Shown here piece by piece: positions 23,329 through 34,044 of a stretch of 64,000 bases of DNA. The notes below the pieces were generated by a model. The model was not told the origin of the DNA, did no database searches, and saw only the letters and a program-made list of their open reading frames with translations. Each line of letters opens with the position of its first letter. Within the stretch, counting starts at the first letter, position 1. This stretch comes from Anodontia alba (lineage: Eukaryota > Mollusca > Bivalvia > Lucinida > Lucinidae). The translations under genes were made by a program, and so were the position numbers. Location of the stretch: NCBI GenBank assembly GCA_964016985.1, contig OZ024826.1, positions 70,877,768 through 70,941,767 of the forward strand, given 5' to 3'.

Positions 23329-23379
23329 AATACTTTTTGATTGAAAAAAGCGCCATAACTAGTGCTATGAATGCGGCTT

Positions 23380-23690
23380 CTCCACACCAATGGGGGTGGT
23401 CGGGTGGTGCGAAGGTGCTGTGTATCTTACATCACCGGGGCGTCCAACTGATATTGGCTTACAGTTGGGCAAGGCCTGCTATCCTTGTAGTGGGTAAGGG
23501 TAGAGGGGGAATGTTTTTATTTCTTCTGTTTCTTCACTTTCATTCCTGTTCCTCTTTCTTCCCTGTCCCTCTCTTTCATCTCCTCTACTCTCTCTTCTAT
23601 CTCTTTTCTCCCTTTCTCTGGGAGACGACACAAAATGACCCTCAAGGGTTGACGTGTCGTTAAACCCCAACACAATCAATCTCCACACCA
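23380..23690 (+). repeat. Retroposon family with pyrimidine-rich body, copy 1
   Basis: It contains GATATTGGCTTACAGTTGGG, GGCCTGCTATCCTTGTAG, a long CT-rich stretch (TCCCTGTCCCTCTCTTTCAT) and CTCTGGGAGACGACACAAAA, ending CGTTAAACCCCAACACAATC. The same order occurs at 63067-63345. The AAACCCCAACA-type tail is typical of molluscan SINEs. Confidence 0.7.
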
Positions 23691-23914
23691 AGCCTGTATT
23701 CTGTACCCTATTGAACCAGTAGGGGTTAAAATTCAAACAACATGTTAGTCTTCTGTGTGATATGATCACTGCAAAAAAGTCTGCTGTTCGTAATGTGGAA
23801 GTTTGTTGGCATGAAAGAAGAAGAGTACTTTGTCAAAAATATTCAATATTCAATAACTGTGTGCATATTGTTCATCTACAGAGTTTCTTTGTTTTTAGTT
23901 GCTATATGTAAAAG

Positions 23915-24101
23915 ATGATGCAGAGAATTCAGCCTGAACTAAGTCAGTGTAGAATGAAGAAAATGACACCCATGATTGGTTTAAAAGAGAGTATTTCTCG
24001 TTTACCGGAAGAAATACAGGCTTTCATTCTCAGCAAACTTGATGGCAACTCAGCTGCTGTAGCCAAAAGGGTTTGCAAGCTTTGGAATGAACTATTAACA
24101 G
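23915..24101 (+). CDS. F-box/WD40 protein, coding exon 1 (F-box)
   Basis: The product begins MMQRIQPELSQCRMKKM, followed by an F-box core, ISRLPEEIQAFILSKLDG and VAKRVCKLWNELL, at residues 27-61. F-boxes bind Skp1 and make the protein the substrate receptor of an SCF ubiquitin ligase. A TAA stop in frame at 23909 supports the start at 23915; Met14 and Met17 are alternatives. The exon ends with one base of a Gly codon at a donor, ACAG|GTACAT. Exon 2 starts 18.8 kb downstream in matching phase and continues the F-box. I do not recognise the specific subfamily. Confidence 0.82.
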
Positions 24102-24234
24102 GTACATGTAGGTGATGCATACAATATTTACCCTAAGTACTTGGACAGACAGGTCTGACTGAGCAAATAATATAGGCTTGGATCAGAATGCAGCATCTTA
24201 ACAGGGTCTACACTATTTGACACTCATCCAGCAG

Positions 24235-24475
24235 TATTTAAACCCATCGACAGGTAGTGGTTCAGTGGTGATCAGGAGGTCCTGGGTTGGATTTCCGTCG
24301 AGTCCAGCAGCATTCTTTCAAGCAGATTGATCATGAACTATTTTCTATGGTCATTCTCTCCCTTCTTCTGATTAGAGGACCAAGACTGCCCACGAAAAAG
24401 TGTGGTCAGGTAAACTGACCGCTCGACATGACCTTATTAGTGTTGACTGGATGGTTAAACTCCAACCCAACCCAA
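24235..24475 (+). repeat. SINE family 1, diverged copy
   Basis: The tRNA-like head (GTGGTTCAGTGGTGATCAGG; CCTGGGTTGGATTTCC) is followed by GATTGATCATGAACTATTTT, GGTCATTCTCTCCCTTC and GCTCGACATGACC. These are the body landmarks of the better copies at 39539-39845 and 60803-61010. It lies in intron 1 of the F-box gene. Confidence 0.7.
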
Positions 24476-24998
24476 GAAGTTCAGATTTTATGAAAAGCAT
24501 GAAGAGTTAAGATATCCAAATACTTAGGGTATATAAGGTACATAGTTATGGAATGTGCCCTGTGATGGAATCCAGCCACATGTTTGTCCATTCATCTTTC
24601 CAACCACCTGTCCCACTGTTCAGAGCAAATGTTTTATCTGCAACTCTTACAGTTTCAAAGCCTTATTGAAACATTAAGAGATACCATGGAAATATGATCA
24701 TATTGCTACTTGAATACACAACACTGATAGTCTTTTTTAAGATTGTCGTATTATAATAAAATTATTGATCATATTAATTCATGGTCATGCTCTGCTGATT
24801 ATCATATTTTCCCTAAATAACCAAACCAAAGAGGCAGATTGGTAAACTTTTAGCTATTCTGAATTGTCCTTAACCAAGCAACATCTGTACCAAATTAGTC
24901 ATACTGCTTCAGTGGTTTTGGAGGAGTTATCATTTTTTAAATAAAAAAAAAATCCTTTCTTAAAATGTGATTTTGCTATTGTCGCTGGTCGACCGTGT

Positions 24999-25072
24999 GG
25001 CTCGGTAGCTCAGTTGGCTAGAGTGCTCGCACAGTATGTGAGAGGTCCTGGGTTCGAGTCCCGGTCGGGCCA
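24999..25072 (+). tRNA. tRNA-like sequence in LTR 1 (anticodon loop ACAGTAT)
   Basis: 74 bases fold as a cloverleaf: acceptor GGCTCGG with TCGGGCC, A box TAGCTCAGTTGG, anticodon stem CTCGC with GTGAG (imperfect), B box GGTTCGAGTCC. The anticodon reads AGT (Thr) if the loop is taken as seven bases, but position 33 is C, not T. It lies inside an LTR and is probably not a working tRNA; its Pol III promoter boxes look intact. Confidence 0.5.
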
Positions 25073-25122
25073 TGTGCTTTTTCCTCCCCTGTGACATTTG
25101 GATTGTCACAGGTCGACCGTGT

Positions 25123-25196
25123 GGCTCGGTAGCTCAGTTGGCTAGAGTGCTCACACGGTGTGCGAGAGGTCCTGGGTTCGAGTCCTGGTCGGGCCA
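25123..25196 (+). tRNA. tRNA-like sequence in LTR 2
   Basis: Same fold as the first copy with anticodon loop ACGGTGT (stem CTCAC with GCGAG). Both Pol III boxes are conserved. Confidence 0.5.
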
Positions 25197-25220
25197 TGTG
25201 CTTTTTCCTCCCCTGTGACA

Positions 25221-25336
25221 TTTGGTGGCTCAGTGTGGGTCCATGCTTGGGCTGCAGGCAGCAAAGGGACTGTCTCGTCGGTACCGACACGGTTCCGAGC
25301 AGATTTGGGGACGAATCTATTTAAGCAGGGGGAAAT
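25221..25336 (+). other. Interior of the miniature LTR element: primer site and polypurine tract
   Basis: TGGTGGCTCAGTGTGGG starts two bases after the LTR and has the TGG start of a primer-binding site. GCAGGGGGAAA directly precedes the next LTR, as a plus-strand primer would. The 116 bases contain no open frame of note. Confidence 0.65.
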
Positions 25337-25355
25337 TGTCGCAGGTCGACCGTGT

Positions 25356-25429
25356 GGCTCGGTAGCTCAGTTGGCTAGAGTGCTCGCACGGTGTGCGAGA
25401 GGTCCTGGGTTCGAGTCCCGGTCGGGCCA
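25356..25429 (+). tRNA. tRNA-like sequence in LTR 3
   Basis: Anticodon stem CTCGC with GCGAG pairs perfectly around loop ACGGTGT. Acceptor, D, anticodon and T stems all pair, so this is the best preserved of the three. Confidence 0.5.
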
Positions 25430-25453
25430 TGTGCTTTTTCCTCCCCTGTGACA

Positions 25454-26441
25454 CTATGGCAACCAAACTAAATGTCCACTTGCCATAAAACATATCATCT
25501 GGGTAAACAATCATCAAATGATGAAAACTGCCAAATATGGTTTACATCACTTCACTGGTTATTGAGAAAATGCAATTTAACCATTTTCCCAATATAGGTC
25601 TATGGGAACTTTGTTTTGCCATGGCAACCAACCAAGAGGCAGATCAACATAATTTTAATATTTTGAAATGCCCTTACCCAAGCATTAGTACCAAGTTAGT
25701 CATACTGCTTCAGTAGTTTTTTTAGTAGAGGTCATTTAAAAACTTCCTTTTTGCCATGGCACCCAAACAAAATGGTCACTGATCATTAAACATACAAACT
25801 GGGTAGACAATCATCAAATGATCATAGTATAAAATATTGTTGACATCACTTCAATGGTTATGGAGAAAATGCAATTTAACCATTTTCCCATTATAAGTCT
25901 ATGGGAGCTTTCTGTTGCTATAGCAATCAAACCAAGAGGCGGATCACCATAATTTTAGCTATTTTTAAATCCCCTATCCAGCCAACATCCGTACCAAATC
26001 AGGGACAAATCACTTCAATGGCTTTGGTGGAATTGTCATTCTAAAGTGTTAATGGCTGGATTGACAAACATTCTAATGAATAGATAGTTACATGTATGTG
26101 GCTACCATCACTATTTTAGCATACTTATCTGGCAAAAAAATGGACACGTAACAGAAAATAAGCCACAAAAAAGACTGATTTTATGTGGCTAACAGAATAA
26201 ATTCCATTCATATACATTTAAACCTAATGGATGTACTCTCCCTAATCGAAGTGATAGGAGTGTATCCATTGACATAAACTGGAAGATTGTCACTACTGAG
26301 ACTTGACAAACCCAATAACTTATGAAAGGTTCCCAAGTGACTAATCAGACATAATCAATTCGAAACTGAAGTTTGTATCAATTATTAATGTTGAAGTATG
26401 TATCAATACTTTTAAAGTACTTTAATAGGCATATATATGTA
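25454..26441. repeat. Left palindrome arm with ~340-bp internal repeats
   Basis: Units contain CCATGGCAACCAAACCAAGAG, AATTTTAGCTATTTTGAAATG and GAGAAAATGCAATTTAACCA. The complement is at 40430-41110. No gene. The last 60 bases approach the pogo-like insertion at TA (26440-26441). Confidence 0.7.
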
Positions 26442-27265
26442 CAGTGTAGATCCAATACATCGCGGTCCGTTATTTCGCGAAATCCAGTATATCGCGGATC
26501 AGCCATGGCTCCCAAATTTTCCATAAGCAAAAAAAAAAAAATTCAAAAACATAATATGTTTGTTGTTTTATTTAACTTCAGAAAGAAAGAAAAAAATGCA
26601 TTTCGCCTCCGGTAATTGATTTTTCGCGCCTATCCCGACGCTAAGTCGCGTCGGGTATTATGACAAACAATCCACTTAGTGTCAATCAGCGCACACGTTG
26701 ATTATAATTGGCAAACAATAAATTATATCACCGTTATTGTCATAATCATTATCATCAAAGAAAACAACTGCGTCAAAAAAAAATAACAATAAAACTAAAA
26801 TAAAAAGAAATTGACTTTGATAATCGACAGTTTTTTTTTTGCGCACGCAACACAATATGTAAAGGGAAGCAACTCAAATTATCTTAGCCCAACTGAAGCA
26901 GTTTGAGTAACTTCCCTTTGCCGTTCCAGGGAACCAGAGTATCCAAAATGGCGTCCTAAATTGTCGACCCGATGTTTTCTTGTTTTCAAACGTAGTTTAT
27001 CAGCTGGTTTCGATTGAAATTACTTGTTAGACGTAGCGCACCATTGTAAATTATGCCATTGAGCAATTCTAATCCAATTTTGATTAGGAAATATGGCTGA
27101 CAGCATGACTGAATGCCATTTATCAGTGATGTCTCAGCAAACTACCACAGCAACAAACCAAGCGAGTGTTATGCATGCCGTTATACATGCATGGTACATG
27201 TCTGGACTTATATCGCGATAGCGGACTCTGGACCCCGAGGACCGCGATATATTGGAGCTTTACTG
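26442..27265. mobile_element. Pogo/Tigger-like MITE, TA target duplication
   Basis: It begins CAGTGTAGATCCAATACATC and ends GATATATTGGAGCTTTACTG, inverted ends of about 25 bp with a CGCGGTCC block typical of pogo-type ends. TA flanks both sides (26440-26441, 27266-27267). The opposite palindrome arm has the uninterrupted sequence ATATATGTATCTACTAG (complement, about 35470-35490), which is the empty site. The 824-bp body carries no transposase. Confidence 0.85.
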
Positions 27266-27624
27266 TATCTACTAGATTTTAAAACCTATAAAATGAACCA
27301 TGAATAGGTCAGAATCTAACTATTTAATTTTTTTAAATCAACTCTAAACTTACATGATTGATGACAATATGATGACAGATATTATAGTACCGCATATAAT
27401 ATCTCTAATTATTGTCTGATAATTTTTTTTTGTTTACAATATGTATTAATGTACATTCCAAAATTGGTGCAGTGAAAATAGAAAGATCCGATAGTTAAAC
27501 GTAAGTGCGGAACTTCCTTTATATGGATAACTTAGTGGTATAAGAAGATCCGTTATAATTTTTTGAGACAATCCAGTCTTATAACAATATGAATTACACA
27601 TTGACTTGGTTACCATCTTCTTTT

Positions 27625-28957
27625 ATATTCATCATCATATTATAATCAGATTTTTGATTAATGTGCAGGTACAGGGGCAACATCCACATCAGTGGGCCCC
27701 CTTCCAGATAGCTGGCTTGCTGCACGCGTGGGAGATCTCACATCAGATCTCCAGGTACGTCTATCATGAGGGTTGATAGCCGAGAGCTTCCACTCTCTAC
27801 AATCCCTCTCTGTCAGCTGCTTCCATGTTTTTGGGCCTCCCAGGCCCATGCTTTCCATCAACCTGTATGTCAAAGGCTGTCTTGACTGCACATTGGAGCG
27901 TTCCACATGTCCATACCATCGGAGTCTTCTCTCCTCCAGAATGAGGTCCAGATCCTCAATGCCAAGCCGCACAAGTAGCTCATTGGACCTGGTGGTGACA
28001 GTGTCTTGCGGCTTGACATTGCAGATCTGTCTGATCATTGCCCTGTCATTTCACTGCAGACGCTGGAGGTTCGGCTTTGTCAATGGCCAAGTCTCGTTGG
28101 CATGGAGCATTGCGCTCCGCACACAAGAACTGTACACACAGCCACGTGTTTTGAAAGAGAGGTGGCGTGAAGAGAGGACTGGTAGCAGATCCTTGAACTT
28201 CTTCCAGGCGGTTTTCACACATGTTGTGGTTGAAAGTTCACAGCCACCTGCTGCTGAGAGCATGTCTCCTAGGTAGCAAAAGGAAGCTACCACCTCAAGC
28301 TTCTCAGGTCCGACTTGGACTTCCTTCTATGGTCTGTCATCCAAGGGGCGTGCAGTTCCCTGGCACCGTGTACATCTGTAGTCAGGGTCCTTTTTCAAGC
28401 GCTTGAGCCCACTGCATTTCTTGTGCACCCAGTGCTTGCAGCCATTGCAGAAGATGCTGTTGCTGCCCACTCCAGTGCGACAGACGGCGCATGGAAACTC
28501 GCCTGAACTCTGCAGGAGGTCCAGTCCCGTACTGCAGATCATGATCTTTGTCTTTCCTGCATTTACTCTCAGTCCTTTCTTCTCCATTGCTTCTTTCCAA
28601 GTCAAGAGCCTCCTGACACATTCCTCAAGAGATTCAGCAATGATAACAAGGTCATCCGCATAGAGGTCCTCCCAGGGGACCCCAGAGCGGAACTCACATG
28701 ATAAGGCTTCAAGCACAATGATGAAGAGCAGCGGGCTGAGTACTGATCCTTGGCGAACACCAACCTTCAGTTCAAACTCTTCACTGTACCCCTCACCAAC
28801 ATGGACACGGCTCCGCGCATTTGCATACATCCCCTGCACCAGTCGCACAATCCACTCCTCCACACCAAGTTTTCTCAGCGCCCACCAGATAACCTTCTGA
28901 GGTACTCAATCAAACGCCTTCTCCAGGTCTACGAAAGCCATGTAGAGTCTCCATATT
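27625..28957 (-). pseudogene. Non-LTR retrotransposon RT fragment with Cys/His finger
   Basis: On the - strand: FVDLEKAFD then a stop (motif A, about 28935), GVRQGSVLSPLLF, the catalytic LYADDLVIIAE near 28660, then CAVCRTGVGSNSIFCNGC with HWVHKKC and CTRC (a PHD/RING-like finger, about 28370-28500). The C-terminal part follows (SFCYLGDMLSAAGG; RRLRWYGHVER). The 5' part is missing and frames are broken near 28300 and 28045. The fragment interrupts the left palindrome arm and is absent from the right arm near 35085-35110, so it arrived after the duplication or was lost from the other arm. The clade is not resolved. Confidence 0.85.
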
Positions 28958-29680
28958 AAATGGAAATATCCATCATCAGATATTGTTCCATTATCTTCAG
29001 GGCACAACAGATCCGGGAGAGATCGAGACTTTCTGGATTTCTACCCTTTCCATTACCCGTTAACGGAGCCATTCTATTCTCCTAATAACAACTAGGAAAC
29101 TGACTCATATTTATCAGAGCAAATGACAGATGAGGAATCTAATTGTATTTAGTACTGAAGTATTCTTGAATAGTATAAAGGACTTTATTTTCCTCAATGT
29201 TTCGTAAGTATACAAATCGTCTCCCTTTGGAATAATAATACACATGCTTTTTAACTGTAATAAGGTGAAAGAATTTTGGTTGGCTATGAAGAATTGGCTA
29301 AGAATTCAAGCTAATGTTACACTTCATTTAACCATGAAGAATGTTATTTTTTCTAAACAAGAAAATAATGAACTATTTAACTACATACTGCTATTAGGTA
29401 AGTACTTTATCTATAAAACAAAGTTTTTGGCAAATAGCAAAATTTTATTATCTACCTGAAAAGAAAATATCAGAATGAGAAATATGTCTCAAAAATTCAT
29501 AATAAACAGAATAAATTTCAAGCCAAATGGTCACTTTTAAGTCACATAATAGAAGATACAACTTGATATGCTATAGCCAGGAAAAAAACTATTTACCACA
29601 AATATCATCTTGAAATGAGGCAGTTGCGGGAACTATTAAACCATCAAACTTAATATAGTTGTAGCCGAAAGCCAATGATT
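28958..29680 (+). pseudogene. L1/Tx1-like LINE 3' end in left palindrome arm
   Basis: The + strand reads CNKVKEFWLAMKNWLRIQA and LLLGKYFIYKTKFLAN (about 29250-29430), the C-terminal region after RT in L1-like elements. The same sequence lies inverted at 34156-34461. The 5' part of the remnant is shorter here than in the right arm. Confidence 0.7.
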
Positions 29681-29839
29681 GTATATATATGAATATGATC
29701 TTTTTTCAAATCATAAAGACTGTTTTAATAACTCATGGTTCTTACATCAAAATAAGCAGAAAGTATAAACAGTTTTTGTAGTTGCAAAAGGGACTGTAGC
29801 CAATGAAAAATTGTTTCATATGCATATCAGACATTATTA

Positions 29840-30045
29840 GCTCACCAGAGCATGAAGTACTTATAGGTCAAAAATAACTAAAATCTTCCCTGGCGGCCAT
29901 CTTGAAAATCTATTTTTCACTTCTTCTCCTGAATTGAAAGGCTTATTGACTTTAAACTTAGTAGGAAGCATTTGGGTGACTTGTAGATCAAAAATAGTTA
30001 AAATCGTCCCTATTGGAAATCCAAGATGGCCACCATCTTGTTTTT
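29840..30045 (+). repeat. Partial tandem-core unit before the next element
   Basis: It begins TTAGCTCACCAGAGCATGAA and contains one or two units of the ~150-bp core found downstream, ending CCACCATCTTG next to TTTTTAGCTC. It is probably an older truncated copy of the same family. Confidence 0.6.
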
Positions 30046-31983
30046 AGCTCAGCTGAGCACAAAGTGCTCATAGTGAACTTTTGTGGTCAGCCAATGTCCG
30101 TCGTCCGTCGTGCGGCATCAACAATTGCTTTAAAAGCCTACTACACCCCTGGGCCAATTGACTTGATACTTGGTAGGAAGCATCGGGGTGACGTGTAGAT
30201 CAAAAAAGGCTATAATTGTTCCGATCGGAAGTCCAAGATGGCCACCATGGCCACTATCTTGAAAATCTGCTTTTCCCTTTTTCTCCTGCACCGAAAGGCC
30301 AATTGACTCCAAACTAGGTAGGAAGCATTGGGGTGGCTTGTAGATCAAAAATAGCTAAAATCGTGCTGATTGGAAATCCAAGATGGCTGCCATGGCCACC
30401 GTCTTGAAAAAAATTATTTTTCGCTTCTACTCCTGAACCGAAAGGCCAATTGAATCCAAACTTGGTAGGAAGCATTGGGGTGACTTGTAGATCAAAAATA
30501 GCTAAAATCGTGCCGATCGGAAATCCAAGATGGCCGCTATCTTGAAAATCTATTTTTCGCTTCTTCTAATCCCAAAAGCCAATGGACTCCAAACTTGGTA
30601 GGAAGACTTGGGGTGACTTATAGATCAAAAATAGCTAAAATCGTTCCGATCAGAAATCCAAGATGGCCACCATGTTGGTCATCTTGAAAATTTATTTTTT
30701 GCTTCTTCTCCTGAACCGAAAGGCTTATTGACTTTAAACTAGATAGGAAGCATCAGGGTGACTTGTAGATCAAAAAGAGCTAAAATCGTGCTGATAGGAA
30801 ACCCAAGATGGCCGCCATGGCAGCCATGGCAGCCATCTTGAAAATCTATTTTTCGCTTCTTCTCCTTAACCCAAAAGCCAGTTGACTCCAAACTTGGTAG
30901 GAAGCATTGGGGTAACTTTTAGATCAAAAATAGATAAAATTATCCCTATTGGAAATGGCGGCCATCTTGAAAATCAATTTTTCTCTTCTTCTTCTGAACT
31001 GAAAGACCAATCGACTCGAAACTTGGCAGGAAGCATTGGGATGACTTGTAGATCAAAAATAGCTAAAATCGTCCCGATCGGAAATCAAAGATGGCTGCCT
31101 TAGAGGCCATCTTGAAAATTTATTTTCCGCTTCCGCTTCTTCTCCTAAACTGAAAAAGCCAATTGACTCGAAACTTGGCAGGAAGCATTGGGTTGACTTA
31201 TAGGTCAAAAATAGCTAAAATCTTTCTGATCGGAAATCCAAGATGTCTGCCATGGCAGCCATCTTGAAAATCTATTTTTCACTTCTTCTCCTGAATCGAA
31301 AGGCTTATTGACTTTAAACTTGGTAGGAAGCATCAGGGTGACTTGTAGGTCAAAAATAGCTAAAATAGTCCCTATTGGAAATCCAAGATGGCTGCCATGG
31401 CCGCCATATTGTTTTATATATACTTATATAGGGAAAACCTTTAAAAATCTGTCTGAAGCCAGAAGGCCCTGGCCTTTGATATTTGGTTACATAGCTTCAT
31501 CTAGTTCACATGCCTATTCAGCAATAAGGCACCATGCGATCACGCTTCTGTCCAGCACCCACCAGCCGAAACATTCATTTTCAACAAATTTTAAACATAC
31601 ATACTTCTATGAAGAGAAATCTTAGTCTTTTAGAATATACTAGAGACAATGACGCTCAGGTGAGCGAATTAGGGCTGTCTGGGCCCTCTTGTATATATAC
31701 TTATACAGGGAAAACCTTTAAAAATCTTTTTGTCTGAAACCAGAAGGCCCTGGCCTTTGATATTTAGTTACATAGCTTCATCTAGTTCACATGCCTATTC
31801 AACAATAAGGCACCATGCAATCATGCTTCTGTCCAGCACCCCTCAGCCTGCCATCCGAAAACATTCATTATCAACAAGTTTTAAACATACATAGTCATAT
31901 GAAGAGAAATAATAGTCTTTTAGAATATACTAGAGACACTGACACTCAGGTGTGCGAATTAGGGCCCTCTGGGCCCTCTTGTT
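30046..31983 (+). mobile_element. Tandem-core element (AGCTCA...CTCTTGTT), palindrome spacer
   Basis: It starts AGCTCAGCTGAGCAC after a T run. About nine ~150-bp units follow (CTGAACCGAAAGGCCAATTG; GGTAGGAAGCATTGGGGTGA; AAATCCAAGATGGCCGCCAT; CATCTTGAAAATCTATTTTT). The 3' part, ending CAGGTGAGCGAATTAGGG...GGGCCCTCTTGT, is duplicated in tandem (about 31395-31690 and 31690-31983). No protein is encoded. Helentron-like non-autonomous element is my best guess. Confidence 0.75.
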
Positions 31984-32157
31984 AATTAAAAGAGTCCCTC
32001 TGTATATGAAAAATGAAATATTTGCAGTAATCTGAGAGACAAAAACAATAGTTTATATAGCTTAAGAAGGATGAGAGATAGAATGAGAGTGCAAACTTAT
32101 CAATATATCAATCTCTATTATGTATAGTGCAAACTATACATAAGACATTATATTATA

Positions 32158-33892
32158 TACCGTAAAAATTCTAATTAACGCCCTGGGCGTTTATTAGAAT
32201 CATGGCCAGTCTGAGAGAAGGGGATGGGCGCTTATTGGAGGCTGCAGTTTCATGGGAATAGCAAGAGACCATATTTTCTCGGAAGTGCACCGCCATCTTC
32301 TCAACGAGGACTAGTATTACGACCTCCGTGTCTCAAGTTCCTCCGTGTCCGGTAGAACTACCTATTATTGAATGACGTCATAGTATACCGGGTATAATGG
32401 ATTATAATCAACTGTTAACACTTAAAACGATGTATATACTCACATTGATCATGATAAATATGTTCATGGCTTTGAAATAAAACGCTACGATTTAACATGT
32501 TCTGTTTTCTTTTTATCAACCTTATAAATAGGTTGCTGATGCTCATGTTGAGATTACAGGGTGCAAACGCTCCCGATAATCCCACTTTTATGTGAGAAGG
32601 TTAGAAATGCATTGGACGGCATTACTTTTTTTTTTCTTATTTCTGCTCAAAAACATAAATTCTGGGCGAACGTTCTCCGGATCACCTGCAATCTACGTTT
32701 AGAGCAGAGACATGAAGGTAGAAATATGTCTCAACAGAAGGACAAGACGTTTTACAGTATCAAATACCGCGCACCACAAAGGGCACCAGACACTATTTAA
32801 ACTCTTTGTTTATGTTTACTTATCGTCCATCATGTTTTTCGGCTTTTAAAAACTGGAAACGCAAATGGAAACAAATCAATAGAATTGCATGAGTAGGGCT
32901 TAGAAATAAAAGAGTCACAGAAAATGTCATCGGGTTTTCTCTCTTTTTTCTTTTTTAATCACTCATTGTCTGTGGCATACGAGTCGTCTGTTTGCTCATC
33001 CTCCCCATTGGTGCCAAATTCCATTTAATTGTACTCGTTGATTGCAAGGATTACTCAACAATTTTATGGTCAATGAATTATTCAGGAAGTACGAAAGTGC
33101 CGGCTGTTGTTTTCATTTAATTTTGGTCAGTCCCTGTTATAGTCTCTATAAAAAGCGTCCATCATTTCTCTTAGGTTTTATTGTCACCAGGAATTGGAAT
33201 GACGAGTCTTTTTTTTTTCCTTTAAGTTTTGAGGTACAATAATTATTGATCGCCCCTCGTATGACCGGAAATAGTTTGGCGCTATCTTTTGATCTCATTG
33301 CGGCCTCGCTTCAAAAGAAATCTGACATGGCTGTGTGCATGCTCGTTTCAGTGAAGTCTGTTATCAAAGGATATCACGTGTATAGGATACTACGTGTATA
33401 GGGTATCTTACCCATCGGGCACAGAACTTGTGTGTAATTTGGAGCCTGAGAATGAACATAGTGACAGCGCCATTATTGTGAAAAAAGGGAACATTACCGT
33501 TGGTCATATTCCGGAAGGTCTATGTCAGCCTCTGACACAGTTATTCCAGGACGGAAATATTGTGGACATTGAGTGTGTTATAACCGGGGAACCACGATCA
33601 GCAGAAGAAGGAACATTTGTACAAGGTGGTGGGCTTGAAATTCCATGCACATACCGTTTATTTGGGCTAAGAGAGAAAAAGGTTCACGTCCGTTCTGTAA
33701 TAAAAAAACAGATACGCAAACTGACCGCATAAGGTAGGATTTTTGCCTTTTGTCCCGCATTTGTCTGTAATGGGCGTTTAATAGAGGCACCAACTTTCTC
33801 GGAAATGGACCAAAAATCCGCCATTTTTTTAGTTGAAATTGGGGGGATGGGCGTTTATTAGAGCATGGGCGTTAATTAGAATTTTTACGGTA
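32158..33892. mobile_element. 1.7 kb DNA element with TACCGTAAAAATTC ends
   Basis: TACCGTAAAAATTCTAATTA at 32158 is the complement of the right end at 33892. GGGCGTTTATTAGA and related blocks recur just inside each end, as transposase-binding subterminal repeats do. TTTCTCGGAAgTGcACC-like sequence occurs near both ends in the same orientation. It carries one HIRAN-like reading frame and no recognised transposase. Confidence 0.7.
33327..33732 (+). pseudogene. HIRAN-like domain protein, broken by a 16-bp duplication
   Basis: From ATG at 33327 the frame reads MAVCMLVSVKSVIKGYHVYR, then meets a tandem 16-bp duplication (ACGTGTATAGGATACT, about 33376-33407) that shifts it. The downstream frame continues NLEPENEHSDSAIIVKKGNI, TVGHIPEG and GGGLEIPCTYRLFG to the stop at 33732. 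The pattern xEPxNxxDxxAIxV...VGHxP is that of HIRAN domains, which bind DNA ends in helicases such as HLTF and also occur in transposon-linked proteins. Without the duplication it would be about 130 residues. Family assignment is by motif only. Confidence 0.55.
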
Positions 33893-34044
33893 TATTAATA
33901 AACAAACTTCATGTTTAAGACATATTATTAATTACCGAACTTGATGAAGACATAAACATTCTAATTTTTTCCGCATCACTCGTCTGCATACCTGAACATA
34001 AACATAGGGCTGTTGGGCTTATGGCTACACAAAAATGTTAAGTT

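Larger units (their letters stand above)
24980..25453 (+). mobile_element. Miniature LTR retrotransposon (TRIM-like) with tRNA-like LTRs, three LTRs
   Basis: Three 117-bp repeats, at 24980-25096, 25104-25220 and 25337-25453, each start TGTCRC and end GTGACA (TG...CA). The second and third bracket a 116-bp interior that starts TTTGGTGGCTCAGTGTGGG (primer-site-like) and ends GCAGGGGGAAAT (polypurine-like). The first and second are separated by only TTTGGAT, the remnant of a deleted interior. The unit is flanked by the 4-bp duplication CTAT (24976-24979 and 25454-25457). The other palindrome arm shows the empty site (GCTACGGCGACC, complement of about 41106-41117). It has no coding capacity. Confidence 0.82.

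Noticed and set aside
24999..25429. A cluster of three functional tRNA-Thr genes
   Set aside because: The tRNA-like parts are embedded in identical 117-bp TG...CA repeats with a duplication of the target, position 33 is C, and the anticodon loops differ between copies. An LTR element explains them better.
28327..28863. A PHD-finger host gene
   Set aside because: The Cys/His finger directly follows a YADD reverse-transcriptase domain in one frame, as in a known non-LTR retrotransposon type.
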